From JAJEAD01 sp965221555 (GTDB lineage: Bacteria > Pseudomonadota > Gammaproteobacteria > HK1), in the NCBI GenBank assembly GCA_965221555.1, contig OZ244895.1, forward strand, positions 2,790,001 to 2,854,000: a stretch of DNA of 64,000 nucleotides, in the 5' to 3' direction. Within the stretch, counting starts at the first letter, position 1. Every line of letters starts with the position of its first letter. This document shows, one piece after another, positions 17,004 to 26,708 of this stretch. The position numbers and the translations under genes were made by a program. The notes under the pieces were generated by a model that made no database searches, was not told the origin of the DNA, and saw nothing but the letters and a program-made list of their open reading frames with translations.

Positions 17004-17025
17004 ACCGCGTGCCACGGACGGCGCC

Positions 17026-17214
17026 CTAACCCGAATCTCTCACTGATTTTCGGCGGATTCGGGCGCCAAGATACCGTGATAGTGGGGCGAACGGACCGGA
17101 CGACGCTGCACGCGTAGCCGACACGAAGTCGCAAGCGGCGCGACGGAGTACGGCTCGCAAGCGCCCGCATATCGGCGTCCGCGAGTTGATAAATCGGTGG
17201 TGTTTCCCGTCTGG
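17026..17214. repeat. Dispersed intergenic repeat, copy C
   Basis: About 189 bp in the converging gap between the LuxP-like gene and the dipeptide ATPase gene. Its reverse complement aligns with copies A and E: ATCAACTCGCGGACGCCGAT, CGTACTCCGTCGCGCCGC, GTGTCGGCTACG, CACTATCACGGTATCTTGG. The ends are imperfect inverted repeats. Together with the hairpin at 16971 it accounts for most of the 329-bp gap; there is no gene. Confidence 0.8.
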
Positions 17215-17283
17215 CATTCCTCTTGCGCCCGACGGGGATAGAGGCCTTGCCCTGACCCGCGCAATGTGCCCCTGGGCAAGCGC

Positions 17284-18231
17284 TTATTCGGGGTACAGGT
17301 GACAGGCGACGAGCTGGCGCGGGATTTTGCTGTTGCGAAGGGCCGGCTGGGTGGTCTCGCATATCGAGCCCAGCTTCTCCGGGCAACGCGGGTTGAACCG
17401 GCAACCCGCCGGAGGATTCAGAGGCGACGGTATCTCCCCGGACAGCACGATCTCTTCCCTCTGCTCGTCGGGATGATAGGGAAGGACCGCCGAAAGTAGC
17501 GCCTGCGTATACGGATGCCGGGGGTTCTCGAATAGGTCTTCGCTGGCTGCGTACTCCACGATCCGGCCCAGGTACATCACCGCGATGTCGTCCGCCATGT
17601 ACCGTGTCGTGCCGAGATCGTGCGCCACCAGCAGGTAGCTGACCTCGTACTCGCTCTGCAGATCCTTGAACAGGTTCATGATCTGCGCACGTATGGAGAC
17701 GTCGAGCGCCGACACCGGTTCGTCGAGGATGATCAGGGCGGGATTCGAGATGAGCGCGCTTGCAATCGCGATCCTCTGGCGCTGTCCCCCCGAGAACTCG
17801 TGCGGGAAGTTGCGCGCCTGCTCCGGGCGCATGCCGACATCGCGCAGCACCTTGTCGACCCGGCGGTCGATCTCCTTGCGGCCCAGCCGCTCGTTGACGA
17901 TCAGGGGCTCGGCCACGATGCTGCGAACCCGCATCCTCGGATTGAGCGACGACCACGGATCCTGAAACACCGCCTGGACGCGCATGCGGAAGCGTCTCAG
18001 CGCGTCACCCCGCAGGGCGTGAACGTCCTCGCCCTCCATCAGGATCCTGCCTGAGCTCGGCTGCTCCAACCTGAGGATCAGCCTGGCGGTGGTGGTCTTC
18101 CCGCACCCGGATTCGCCCACCACCGCCAGCGTGCGGCCCCGGCCGAGGGAAAAATCCAAGCCGTCCACCGCCCTCACCGGGCCGAAATGCTTGCTCAGGG
18201 TGCGGACTTCGAGCAGCGTGTCGGATTCCAT
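17284..18231 (-). CDS. Peptide/nickel-type ABC importer ATPase 2 (DppF/OppF-like)
   Basis: A 315-residue ATPase with Walker A GESGCGKTTTA, a Q-loop in VFQDPWSSLNPRM, signature FSGGQRQR, Walker B ALIILDEPVSALD and the His switch LLVAHDLG. The C-terminal oligopeptide-transporter domain has the cysteine cluster (CRFNPRCPEKLGSIC) typical of this group. The ATG at 18231 overlaps the 3' end of the upstream ATPase by 37 nt. It is the last gene of a five-gene operon. Confidence 0.93.
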   Translation of the reverse strand: MESDTLLEVRTLSKHFGPVRAVDGLDFSLGRGRTLAVVGESGCGKTTTARLILRLEQPSSGRILMEGEDVHALRGDALRRFRMRVQAVFQDPWSSLNPRMRVRSIVAEPLIVNERLGRKEIDRRVDKVLRDVGMRPEQARNFPHEFSGGQRQRIAIASALISNPALIILDEPVSALDVSIRAQIMNLFKDLQSEYEVSYLLVAHDLGTTRYMADDIAVMYLGRIVEYAASEDLFENPRHPYTQALLSAVLPYHPDEQREEIVLSGEIPSPLNPPAGCRFNPRCPEKLGSICETTQPALRNSKIPRQLVACHLYPE

Positions 18232-19250
18232 TCGGGATTCTCCAGCTTCCAGCACGAGGCCACGTGGTCCGCGGTATCGCGTTGCACGTCGAACGACGGC
18301 GGATACTGCGAACGACAGCGCTCGTCGGCATGCGGGCAGCGTGGAGCGAACCGGCATCCCGGCGGGAGGCTCCACAGCGCGGGAGGTTGCCCCTCTATGG
18401 CCTGGAGCCGCTCGACCCTCGAGTCGGGCCGGACCACCGAGCCCAACAGTGCGCTGGTATAGGGATGCGAGGGATTGTCGAACACCGCCCTCACCGGACC
18501 CGCCTCGACGATCCGCCCCGCGTACATGACCAGCAGTCGCTGACACAGCTTGGCGACGATGCCGAAATCGTGCGTGATGAACAGCATCGCGAGCCCCGCC
18601 TCGCGTTGCAGATCGCGCAGCAGCCGCAGGTACTGCGCCTGTATCGTCACATCGAGCGAGGTCGTGGGCTCGTCCGCGACGATGATGCGGGGTCGACATG
18701 AGATCGCCATCGCGCCGACGGCCCGCTGCTTCATGCCGCCGCTCATCTGATGCGGGTACGAACGGATGCGCGCCTCGGGAGCCGCGATTCCGACCTGCTT
18801 GAGTGCCTCGACCGCGCGTTGCAGCAGCGCTCTTCGCCCATCATCGCGCCGATGGATGCGCAGCGCCTCCAGAATCTGGTTGCCGACGGTGAACACCGGG
18901 TTCAGCGACGACTGCGGATCCTGGAGGATCATCGCAATCTCGCGCCCGCGAACTCGGCGCATCTCCCGTTCGCTCGTAGCCAGAAGGTTCCGGCCCTGAT
19001 ACCGGACCTCTCCGCCGACGATCCGCGCCGCGGGCTTCGGCACCACCCGCAGGATCGACAGCGCGGTCATCGACTTGCCGCTGCCGGACTCGCCGATGAT
19101 GCCGAGTGTCTCCCCCTCGTGCAGCCGGAAGCTCACTCCGTCGACGGCACGCACGACCCCGTTCTTGGTGTCGAGGTGGGTGCGAAGGTCGCTCACCTCC
19201 AGCAGGAGCTCGCCGGACGCCGCCGCCACTATGGTCTCCTCGCGTGCCAC
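18195..19250 (-). CDS. Peptide/nickel-type ABC importer ATPase 1 (DppD/OppD-like)
   Basis: A 351-residue ATPase: Walker A GESGSGKSMTA, Q-loop LQDPQSSLNP, signature MSGGMKQR, Walker B IIVADEPTTSLD, switch LFITHDFG, and C-terminal cluster CRFAPRCPHADERC. It would heterodimerise with the product of 17284-18231. It lies downstream of two permease genes on the same strand. Confidence 0.93.
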   Translation of the reverse strand: MAREETIVAAASGELLLEVSDLRTHLDTKNGVVRAVDGVSFRLHEGETLGIIGESGSGKSMTALSILRVVPKPAARIVGGEVRYQGRNLLATSEREMRRVRGREIAMILQDPQSSLNPVFTVGNQILEALRIHRRDDGRRALLQRAVEALKQVGIAAPEARIRSYPHQMSGGMKQRAVGAMAISCRPRIIVADEPTTSLDVTIQAQYLRLLRDLQREAGLAMLFITHDFGIVAKLCQRLLVMYAGRIVEAGPVRAVFDNPSHPYTSALLGSVVRPDSRVERLQAIEGQPPALWSLPPGCRFAPRCPHADERCRSQYPPSFDVQRDTADHVASCWKLENPEWNPTRCSKSAP

Positions 19251-19287
19251 GGATCTTCAGGATTGCACCCGATTGCCGGCACGGCCT

Positions 19288-20127
19288 TCAGACCTCGCTC
19301 AGCTCGGGGTCGAGACGGTCGCGAAGCCAGTCGCCGAGAAGATTGACCGACAGCACGGCGAGCAGGATGGCAACGCCGGGGAAGAACGAGATCCACCACG
19401 CGCTCACGACGAGTTGCCGACCGTCGGCCACCAGAAGGCCCCACGCCGGCGTCGGGCGCGGCACCCCGATCCCGAGGAAGCTGAGCGCGGCCTCCAGAAG
19501 GATCACCACCCCCACTTGAAGCGTGGCCATCACCACGACGGTGTTGACCACGTTCGGCAGGATGTGACGAAAGACGATGCGCGCATGCGACGCCCCGGCC
19601 ACGCGCGCGCGCGCGACGAAATCGCGTTCGCGAAGGCTCAGCACCTCGGCACGCACCTGGCGGGCGAAGTAGGCCCACAGCACGAACGCGACGACGATGA
19701 TCACGGCCTCGAAGCTCGGGCCCCATGCCGCGGCGAGGGCGAGCGCGAGAAGAATGCTGGGCAGGGCCAGCGAGACATCGACCAGCCGCATGATGACGAT
19801 GTCGGTCCAGCCCCGCGCGTAGCCTGCGACGAGCCCGAGCACCGTGCCGATGGCGGCGCCCAGGAAAATGCCGACGGCAGAGATTGCGAGCGCGTACTGG
19901 GCGCCATGCATGATCCGACTCAACACGCACCGGCCCAGGCGGTCCGTGCCAAGCACGAACTTCCAGCTCCCGCCCCAGAAGACGGGCGGCTCGAGGCGGT
20001 CGCGCAGGTGACTCTGGTAAGGGTCGTGCGGCGCCAACCAGTCGGCGAGCGCGGCGGGCACGAACAGGACCGCCAGAAGCACGGCGGCCGGCACGAGCGG
20101 GTAGCGGCTCAGGGAGAGGCGCCTCAT
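19288..20127 (-). CDS. Peptide/nickel-type ABC importer permease 2 (DppC-like)
   Basis: A 279-residue inner-membrane permease with about six helices. LGTDRLGRCVLSRIMHGAQYAL is the DppC signature and the EAA loop reads VAGASHARIVFRHILPN. It follows permease 1 after 42 bp and precedes the two ATPases. Some members have GTDxxGRD where this has GTDRLGRC. Confidence 0.93.
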   Translation of the reverse strand: MRRLSLSRYPLVPAAVLLAVLFVPAALADWLAPHDPYQSHLRDRLEPPVFWGGSWKFVLGTDRLGRCVLSRIMHGAQYALAISAVGIFLGAAIGTVLGLVAGYARGWTDIVIMRLVDVSLALPSILLALALAAAWGPSFEAVIIVVAFVLWAYFARQVRAEVLSLRERDFVARARVAGASHARIVFRHILPNVVNTVVVMATLQVGVVILLEAALSFLGIGVPRPTPAWGLLVADGRQLVVSAWWISFFPGVAILLAVLSVNLLGDWLRDRLDPELSEV

Positions 20128-20169
20128 GCCACCGCTCGACTTGACCCCGGCGGACCGAGGCGGCCACGC

Positions 20170-21090
20170 TCACGCACGGCGAATCCGCGGGTCGACCAGG
20201 GCATAGAGAGCGTCCACCACGTAATTGATGAGGAGGAACACCACCGCGAAGAGGATGACGACGGCCTGTACCACCGGGTAGTCGCGGCCGCGAATGGCCT
20301 CGATGGACAGCAGGCCGGTACCGGGCCAGGAGAAGACCGACTCGATGACGACCGACCCCGTCAGGAGCGAACCGGTGAGGAGCCCAAAGTAGGTCAGAGG
20401 CGCGATCGCCGCATTGCGCAGTGCGTGTTTCCAGACGATCTTGAATTCCGAGACCCCCTTCAGCCGTGCGAGCTTCACGTACTCGGAACGAAGGGCGTCG
20501 AGCATCGCGGAGCGGGTCAGGCGCGTCAGGGCGGCGATCTGGAACGACGCCATCGCGACCGCGGGAAGGACCATGTGCCGCAGCCCTCCCTGGCCGGAAG
20601 TGGGGAACCACCTGAGTCCGACCGCGAAGATCCAGATCAGCATGATCCCCAGCCAGAACTGCGGCAGGGACTGGCCCAGCAGCGCGATGACGTTGGCCGA
20701 CTTGTCGGCCATGGTTCCCCGGTACGTCGCGGCGATAACGCCGAGCGGAATCGCGACCACTACGCTCAGGAGCACCGACAAGCCGCCCAGCTTCAGCGTT
20801 GCCGGCAGACGCTGCAGCACGACCTCCATCGAGGTGTAGCCCCGCCACTTGAGTGACGCCCCGAAGTCGCCCTGAACCGCATTGCCGAGAAATGCGAGGT
20901 ACTGCTCGTGCAGCGGGCGATCCAGACCCCAGTGCCGGATGAGCGTCTCGATCTGCTCCTGGGACGCATCGTCGGGCAGCAAGGCATCGACCGGACTTCC
21001 CGTCAGATGGGTGAGCCCGAAGACGATCAACGTGACCGCGAACAGCGCGACGAGCGTCTGCAGGAAGCGGACTGCGAGGAAGCGTCTCAC
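20170..21090 (-). CDS. Peptide/nickel-type ABC importer permease 1 (DppB-like)
   Basis: A 306-residue permease starting with a typical N-terminal helix (MRRFLAVRFLQTLVALFAVT) and the periplasmic segment GSPVDALLPDDAS. The EAA loop is LKGVSEFKIVWKHALRNAA, followed by GTGLLSIEAIRGRDYPVVQA. First permease after the binding-protein gene, in normal dpp order. Confidence 0.93.
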   Translation of the reverse strand: MRRFLAVRFLQTLVALFAVTLIVFGLTHLTGSPVDALLPDDASQEQIETLIRHWGLDRPLHEQYLAFLGNAVQGDFGASLKWRGYTSMEVVLQRLPATLKLGGLSVLLSVVVAIPLGVIAATYRGTMADKSANVIALLGQSLPQFWLGIMLIWIFAVGLRWFPTSGQGGLRHMVLPAVAMASFQIAALTRLTRSAMLDALRSEYVKLARLKGVSEFKIVWKHALRNAAIAPLTYFGLLTGSLLTGSVVIESVFSWPGTGLLSIEAIRGRDYPVVQAVVILFAVVFLLINYVVDALYALVDPRIRRA

Positions 21091-21185
21091 AAGGGATCAG
21101 GCGTGCGCCCGCACCGCGCTTCGAGAGGCGAACCGAGCGGGGGCGGCCATCGGGCACGCCCCCCTCGGTCCGAATCGCGAGCCAA

Positions 21186-22790
21186 CTACTCGGCTGCTTC
21201 GATCAAGTGGTAATGGCTGACACTGTTGGTGGACACCCCGGGGAAGATCCAGTCGGCAACGACCGTCGGATCCACCGTCAGCTCGGCAAACACCGCGGCC
21301 AGAGGCATGTCCGCGTACTGCTCGAACAGGTACGTGAACGCCTCCGCCGCGATCCGGTTGCGCTCGTCCGGGTCGATGGTCTGTTCCAGCTTGTCGGCCA
21401 GGCCTTCGCTGGTGTCGCTCTCGTAACCGCCGTATCGCGTGCCGCGCTCGGTGTGGAAGTTCACGAGGGCGGCCTCGGTCGGGCGAATCGGTGCGTTGCG
21501 CACGGGGCTCACAAGGTACGCTTCCCGGGCACGGCCGAGGGAGCCCAGCGTCGCCCAGTCCATCTCGCGCATCTCGGTCTGCAGGCCGACCGCCTCGAAG
21601 TAGACCTGCAGCAACTCGGCCATCGTCCCGAACTCCGGGTTTCCTGCCAGCACCGAGGAGACGATCGGAATCACAGGCTCGGGGAACGCGTCCGGGTAGC
21701 CCGCCTCGGCGAGCAGGGCCCTGGCACGCTCCGGGTCGTAACCGTACATCTCTTCGAACCTTTCATTCAGCTCCGGCACGTAGCCCTCGTGACGCGAGTC
21801 CATCAGCCAGCTCGGGACGGGCTCTCCGCGCCCGCCGTACAGTATTTCGAGCATCTCCTCGCGGTTGAGGGCGCGATTCATCGCCTCGCGCACGCGGATG
21901 TCAGACCACGGCAGGTCGGCCCGATACGCGGGGTCCCCGGACTTGCCGTACATGCCGTTGAAGATGGCGCCCGTGGTCATCGCAGGGTTCTTCGACTTGA
22001 CGATCGCCTTGCCGGCTGCGATCGCCTCACCCTGAATCTCCTGGGGCAGGTCACTGATGTGCGCTTCGCCCGACAGGAGCAAGGCGAGCTTCGTCGCCGG
22101 CTCCGAGACCCATCGCAGCTCTAGCGTCTCGAAGTCCGGCACCGTTCCCTGCCAGTGGTCGGGAACGCGCTCGAAGGTCACACTGGCGCCCGGTTGGCGC
22201 TCTACATACTGGTACGCCGCGGTACCGGCTGGCTTCGCGACGTAGCCGTCCACGCCCTCCTTGTCGAACTGGGCCTTGCTGTAGACCACCATGGATCCGC
22301 GTCCCGCATGCTGGAACGCGTAGTCGGTTCTTGGGGAGTCGAAGCGGAACACGACGGTGTGGTCGTCCAGCGCCTCGGCCGATGCCGCGCGCAGATGTTC
22401 GATCGAGTTGATGGTGCTGTCCGGTCCGGTGGTGAGTTCGTAGCTGTGCACGACATCGGCCGCGGTGACCGGCCCCCAGCCGAAGTGGAACTGCGCATCC
22501 TTCTTCAAGTGAAAGGTCCATTCCGTGAACTCGTCGTTCGTGGACCATGACTCCGCCAGCTCGGAGTTGTCGTACTTGCCCGTGATCGGGTCATGTCCTA
22601 CCAGACCCTGGAAGCAAGGCAGGCGCTCACCGGTGCCGTTCCAGAAGAGGTTGGTCTCCGCGGTAGGGGGATCGAGGGCCAGTACGACCCTTTCCGCCGC
22701 TTGTGCCGCGGTGCTCATGGCGGCAGCCACCAGCGCGGCGCCGATGCCTGCCATGATCGCCGCCAATCCGGAATATCGCATCGAATTCAT
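21186..22790 (-). CDS. Periplasmic substrate-binding protein, family 5
   Basis: A 534-residue family 5 solute-binding protein with a signal peptide cleaved after about residue 31 (STAAQA-AERV). Family features include TEWTFHLKKDAQFHFGWGPVTAADVVHSYE, VREAMNRALNREEMLEILYGG and YDPERARALLAEAGYPD. It is the first gene of the operon 22790 to 17284 and sets specificity. Family 5 members bind peptides, nickel complexes, opines or glycans; the ligand cannot be told here. Confidence 0.93.
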   Translation of the reverse strand: MNSMRYSGLAAIMAGIGAALVAAAMSTAAQAAERVVLALDPPTAETNLFWNGTGERLPCFQGLVGHDPITGKYDNSELAESWSTNDEFTEWTFHLKKDAQFHFGWGPVTAADVVHSYELTTGPDSTINSIEHLRAASAEALDDHTVVFRFDSPRTDYAFQHAGRGSMVVYSKAQFDKEGVDGYVAKPAGTAAYQYVERQPGASVTFERVPDHWQGTVPDFETLELRWVSEPATKLALLLSGEAHISDLPQEIQGEAIAAGKAIVKSKNPAMTTGAIFNGMYGKSGDPAYRADLPWSDIRVREAMNRALNREEMLEILYGGRGEPVPSWLMDSRHEGYVPELNERFEEMYGYDPERARALLAEAGYPDAFPEPVIPIVSSVLAGNPEFGTMAELLQVYFEAVGLQTEMREMDWATLGSLGRAREAYLVSPVRNAPIRPTEAALVNFHTERGTRYGGYESDTSEGLADKLEQTIDPDERNRIAAEAFTYLFEQYADMPLAAVFAELTVDPTVVADWIFPGVSTNSVSHYHLIEAAE

Positions 22791-23337
22791 CGTGTCGTCT
22801 CCTTCGGCCTTCGTGTGGTTGTCGTGACTCGCGCGTCCTCTCGTCCTTCCTCCTGAATGTTCTCCGATCCTGAAGTGAGTCTGAACGAGGAGTGAGATCT
22901 GGCGGGTGGGACAGCGATGCTGGGGCTGTCGCAGATGCAGGCATGATGGGTTGCGGGAGCGGAGGCGGTCAAGCCGGGGTCAGGGCGACGTTCTCGAAGC
23001 GCCGGTGCCTCAATCTCTGAACCAGGGCGGCGCCCACGCCCTCGGTCATTGTCGCCTCTCCTCCCGGAGAGGGCTGCGGAACCAGGGGCGAGGTTCGAGG
23101 TGTCTCCCCGGCTGCAGGCCAACGAACATCCCGCCCTCACCCCACACCCCCCGCCTCCGGAAGAGAAGCATCACCCCGGCCGAACGGAAGCGGCCGGCGG
23201 TGCAAACGTCGTAACCGGCTCCATCAGAATCTTCGAACGCGGGGGAGTTCCCGGTCGGCGGGACCAGAAGGGTTTCGAAGCGCTCAGAGGGAGTAGCTAC
23301 CTTGCTCCGGCGCGCATCGGCGTACCCGCGCTTCGTG
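22791..23337. other. Long intergenic region upstream of the dpp-type operon
   Basis: These 547 bp hold the promoter of the operon ending at 22790 and no confident gene. A short minus-strand frame starts at an ATG at 23049 behind a very strong site (GGGAGGAGAGGCGACA) but ends after 26 codons (begins MTEGVGAALVQRLRH). It could be a small peptide or the 5' stump of a lost gene. Confidence 0.4.
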
Positions 23338-24660
23338 CTATCCGGTCCACCACTGGCAGACGTGCAAGAGGCCGGCCCCGAGTGCGGCGAGCGCGAGACA
23401 ATAAGGCGCGTTCCAGCAGGCGAAGCGCCATCCCGGCACCGCGTAGCGCACCTTGAGCACCAGGACCTGTCCCGACAGGGGGCTGCCGGCGCAGCCGATA
23501 CCCCAACCCATCACGAAGCTCATGACCATGAGGGTGGGGTCGGGATCAAGGGGCCTGAGAAGCGTCGCGGCGATGGTCAGGGGTACGACCGGATGCACCC
23601 CCACGAAAGCAAGCGCGTAGACCCCGAACACCAGGGCGGAGGCGGCGGCGGCGTCGAATCGGGCCGGCATCCACGGAATGCCGTGGGCGACAAACGCGCT
23701 GGTAAGCCCCACCGCGAGCACCCCCGCGGCGAGAAAGAGCGCCAGCTCCCCCGACATACCGGGCAGCTCCGCGCGCCCGTGCGCGAGCACGGTCCGCACG
23801 CCGCGCCGCGCTCCGCGGGTGACCATCAGCACCGCGAGCGCCATCGACGGCGCCAGCCACGCGATCAACACCAGCACCGGAAAGGTGGGATCGGACAAGT
23901 GCCAGCCGAGGACCGTCACTGCGAGCAGCGCGGGAAAAACGAGATTGCCGTAGCGAAGCGGATAGCCCTCGAAACGGTCCATGGCGCTGCCGGCGCGCCT
24001 TCGCTCGTCGCCATAGGTGAGTGCAATTCCCGCAAGAGCCAAGGCCACGCCCAGGGTCATGACCGTGATGAGCTTCGAGCCCGGGGCGTAGTGCAGCGCG
24101 AGGGCCATGCCTCCGATGAAGGGCGAATAGAACACCGTTGAGGAGAAGGCGCGGCACACCAGCAGCGCCTCGCGGCGCGCCAGGGGTCCGCCGCGCCCCA
24201 GGCGATCGCCGACGATGATCATCCCCGGGATATTGATGAGAGCGCCCTGCACGTTGATGGCGAGCGCGGTGCGAAGAAAAGCGCCCCGCCCGCGCGGCGG
24301 GGTATCGCCGCCCGCCCGGGAGGTTGGAATCAGTCGCAGGAATCTCACCGCCACCAGCATCGCGAGCAGAGCGTCGTTGTATCCGAGCAGCGCGGAAGCC
24401 GACAGGCCCGCCGCCCCGGGGTCCCCGACCGCAAACGCAATCCCTCCGATCACCGCAAGGACGCCGGACTGAATGCGGACCGCATTCGGGACTTCCGGCC
24501 ACAGGAGGATCATCGCCAGGAGCCCGACGCCGCCCGCCAGCGCGCGCGGCACGAATTCCGCAAACTGGTCCAGCACCACGAAGCACAGCATCGCGCCAAG
24601 CAGCGCGGCGGCGATCGTCGACCGAAGCGACGTCTCGGCCCGACCCGGGTTCTGTGGCAT
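23338..24660 (-). CDS. Polytopic membrane protein, probable transporter
   Basis: About 440 residues with roughly 11-12 hydrophobic helices (for example TIAAALLGAMLCFVVLDQF, ALVFGVYALAFVGVHPVVPL). Repeated loops with small residues (INIPGMIIVGDRL, STVFYSPFIGGMALAL, SFVMGWGIGCAGSPLSG) resemble helical-hairpin ion transporters, but I do not recognise a specific family. The start is the ATG at 24660; the frame is open far upstream but only as a shadow of pntB. It stands alone, 3' of pntB and 324 bp away. Confidence 0.7.
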   Translation of the reverse strand: MPQNPGRAETSLRSTIAAALLGAMLCFVVLDQFAEFVPRALAGGVGLLAMILLWPEVPNAVRIQSGVLAVIGGIAFAVGDPGAAGLSASALLGYNDALLAMLVAVRFLRLIPTSRAGGDTPPRGRGAFLRTALAINVQGALINIPGMIIVGDRLGRGGPLARREALLVCRAFSSTVFYSPFIGGMALALHYAPGSKLITVMTLGVALALAGIALTYGDERRRAGSAMDRFEGYPLRYGNLVFPALLAVTVLGWHLSDPTFPVLVLIAWLAPSMALAVLMVTRGARRGVRTVLAHGRAELPGMSGELALFLAAGVLAVGLTSAFVAHGIPWMPARFDAAAASALVFGVYALAFVGVHPVVPLTIAATLLRPLDPDPTLMVMSFVMGWGIGCAGSPLSGQVLVLKVRYAVPGWRFACWNAPYCLALAALGAGLLHVCQWWTG

Positions 24661-24983
24661 GGCGGGCGGCCGCCTCAGGCGCGGTCGCGGAGGAGCTGGC
24701 GCATCGTATTCATCTTCCGCCTCACGGTCGGACCCGCTTCCCGCCGTGCTTGCGGAGCAGACGCCAGCCGCAACGTTTCCTCGATTCGCGCTTCGTGGGC
24801 GCACCGCTGCCAGTAGAGGCGAGGTTCGCCGCGAAGCTCGGTGCTCGCGTAGGGCAAAGCGAGGGCGCCCGATACCAGCTTGCTTCGACACCGCGGTCCC
24901 GCACTCGCTTCGTCTCGCGTTCGGTCCCGACCATGGCGCGAGGTGCGCGTGCGCGCCGCCGCGAAGCGCGGAAACAGGAACGG
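24661..24983. other. Interval between the membrane protein and pntB
   Basis: This 323-bp gap holds one possible small minus-strand frame, 24675-24857 (60 codons from a TTG; ends RRKMNTMRQLLRDRA), stopping 15 bp before the membrane protein start. Its charged composition looks protein-like, but I recognise no family and see no ribosome-binding site, so I do not call it as a gene. Confidence 0.35.
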
Positions 24984-26378
24984 CTACAGGTTCTTGACGA
25001 TCTCCTCCACCATCTTCTTGGCGTCCGAGAACAGCATCATGGTGTTGTCCCGGAAGAAGAGCTCGTTGTCGATGCCCGCATAGCCCGAGCCGAGCCCGCG
25101 CTTCACGAACAGGACCGTCCGCGCCCTCTCGACATCGAGAATGGGCATCCCGTAGATGGGGCTCGACGGATCCTTCTTCGCCGCCGGGTTGGTGACGTCG
25201 TTGGCGCCGATCACGAAGGCGACATCGCTTCGGGCGAACTCGCTGTTGATGTCCTCGAGCTCGAACACTTCGTCGTAGGGCACGTTCGCCTCGGCGAGCA
25301 GCACGTTCATGTGCCCGGGCATGCGTCCCGCCACGGGATGGACGGCGTAGGAGAGCTTGACGCCGGCGGCCTTGAGGCCGTCCGCCATCTCGCGGAGCGC
25401 ATGCTGGGCCTGGGCGACCGCCATGCCGTAACCGGGAACGATCACCACCGAGCCCGCGTTCTTCATCACGAAGGCCGCGTCCGCGGCGCTTCCCTGCTTG
25501 ATCGGCCTCGTCTCGGGCGCGGCCCCGGCTCCCGCATCGCTCTCGCCGCCGAAGCCGCCGAGGATCACGTTCCAGAATGAGCGGTTCATGCCCCGGCACA
25601 TGATGTAGGACAGAATCGCGCCGGAAGCGCCGACGAGCGCGCCGGTGATGATGAGCGCGGTGTTCTCCAGGGTGAAGCCGACTCCCGCCGCCGCCCAGCC
25701 GGAATAGGAATTGAGCATGGACACGACCACCGGCATGTCCGCTCCCCCGATGGGAATGATGATCAACACCCCGATGAGCAGCGCGAGCGCGGTGAGCGTG
25801 AAGAACGCGGCGTGCGACTCGGTGGCGCAGAACCACACCGTGACCCCGATCAGGACGAGGCCCGCGAGCGCGTTGAGCGGGTGCTGTCCCGGGAAGACCA
25901 CCGGACGACCGGAGACCAGCCCCTGGAGCTTGGTGAAGGCCACCACCGAGCCGGAAAAGGTTATCGCTCCGATCGCGGAGCCGAGCGACATCTCGATGAG
26001 GCTCGCCACTCCCAGGCTGCCCGCGCTCCCGATGCCGTAGGCGTGTGGCGTGAGCAGGGCGGCGGTGGCCACCAGCACCGCCGCCAGTCCCACGAGGCTG
26101 TGGAAGGCGGCCACGAGCTGCGGCATTGCGGTCATCGCGATGCGCAGCGCGACCACCGCGCCGACGGCGCCTCCGATCCCCGCCGCGAGCGCGATCAGTC
26201 CGACGGTAAGGCCATCCGCGATGTCCGACACCCACAGGGTGGTGAGTATCGCAAGCGCCATTCCCGCCATCCCGTACACGTTTCCGCGGGGCGCGGATTC
26301 CGGCGATGAGAGCCCGCGCAAGGCGAGAATGAAGAGCACCCCGCAGGCGAGGTAGGCGAGCGCTGCGATTCCGGCCAT
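24984..26378 (-). CDS. pntB: NAD(P) transhydrogenase subunit beta
   Basis: A 464-residue subunit of the proton-translocating transhydrogenase. The N-terminal two-thirds is membrane-embedded with about nine helices. The C-terminal domain III binds NADP(H): VPGYGMAVAQAQHALREMAD, HPVAGRMPGHMNVLLAEANVPYD, FVIGANDVTNPAAK and a terminal KKMVEEIVK. With pntA1 and pntA2 it gives the three-subunit form. The pntA2 stop lies 12 bp upstream. Confidence 0.97.
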   Translation of the reverse strand: MAGIAALAYLACGVLFILALRGLSSPESAPRGNVYGMAGMALAILTTLWVSDIADGLTVGLIALAAGIGGAVGAVVALRIAMTAMPQLVAAFHSLVGLAAVLVATAALLTPHAYGIGSAGSLGVASLIEMSLGSAIGAITFSGSVVAFTKLQGLVSGRPVVFPGQHPLNALAGLVLIGVTVWFCATESHAAFFTLTALALLIGVLIIIPIGGADMPVVVSMLNSYSGWAAAGVGFTLENTALIITGALVGASGAILSYIMCRGMNRSFWNVILGGFGGESDAGAGAAPETRPIKQGSAADAAFVMKNAGSVVIVPGYGMAVAQAQHALREMADGLKAAGVKLSYAVHPVAGRMPGHMNVLLAEANVPYDEVFELEDINSEFARSDVAFVIGANDVTNPAAKKDPSSPIYGMPILDVERARTVLFVKRGLGSGYAGIDNELFFRDNTMMLFSDAKKMVEEIVKNL

Positions 26379-26390
26379 CTCCGCGATTCC

Positions 26391-26708
26391 CTAGCGCTTC
26401 TTGCGGTACATCGACAGCATCCGATGGGTTACCAGGAACCCGCCGACGATGTTGACCGAGGCGAGCATGATCGCCACGAAGCCAAGCGCCTTGGACCAGG
26501 CTCCCGATCCGGGTCCGCCATCAAGCGGCGCGGACACCGCGAGCAGCGCGCCGACCACGATGACCGAGGAGACCGCGTTGGTCACCGACATGAGTGGCGT
26601 GTGCAGGGCCGGCGTCACGCTCCACACGACGTAGTACCCGACGAAGATCGCGAGCACGAATATCGATATGCGGAACACGAAGGGGTCGACCTGCGCCAGC
26701 TCGTTCAC
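26391..26708 (-). CDS. NAD(P) transhydrogenase subunit alpha, membrane part (alpha2)
   Basis: A 105-residue protein with 3-4 transmembrane helices (FVFRISIFVLAIFVGYYVVW, TPLMSVTNAVSSVIVVGALL, FVAIMLASVNIVGGFLVTHRML), equal to the C-terminal membrane part of fused PntA. It starts with GTG at 26708, overlapping the pntA1 stop by 4 nt (GTGA). This split alpha1/alpha2 arrangement is well known outside enterics. Confidence 0.93.
   Translation of the reverse strand: MNELAQVDPFVFRISIFVLAIFVGYYVVWSVTPALHTPLMSVTNAVSSVIVVGALLAVSAPLDGGPGSGAWSKALGFVAIMLASVNIVGGFLVTHRMLSMYRKKR

Noticed and set aside
15830..17956. Minus-strand 708-codon frame covering the LuxP-like gene and repeat C.
   Set aside because: It crosses an intergenic repeat and shadows two real genes; no conserved motif.
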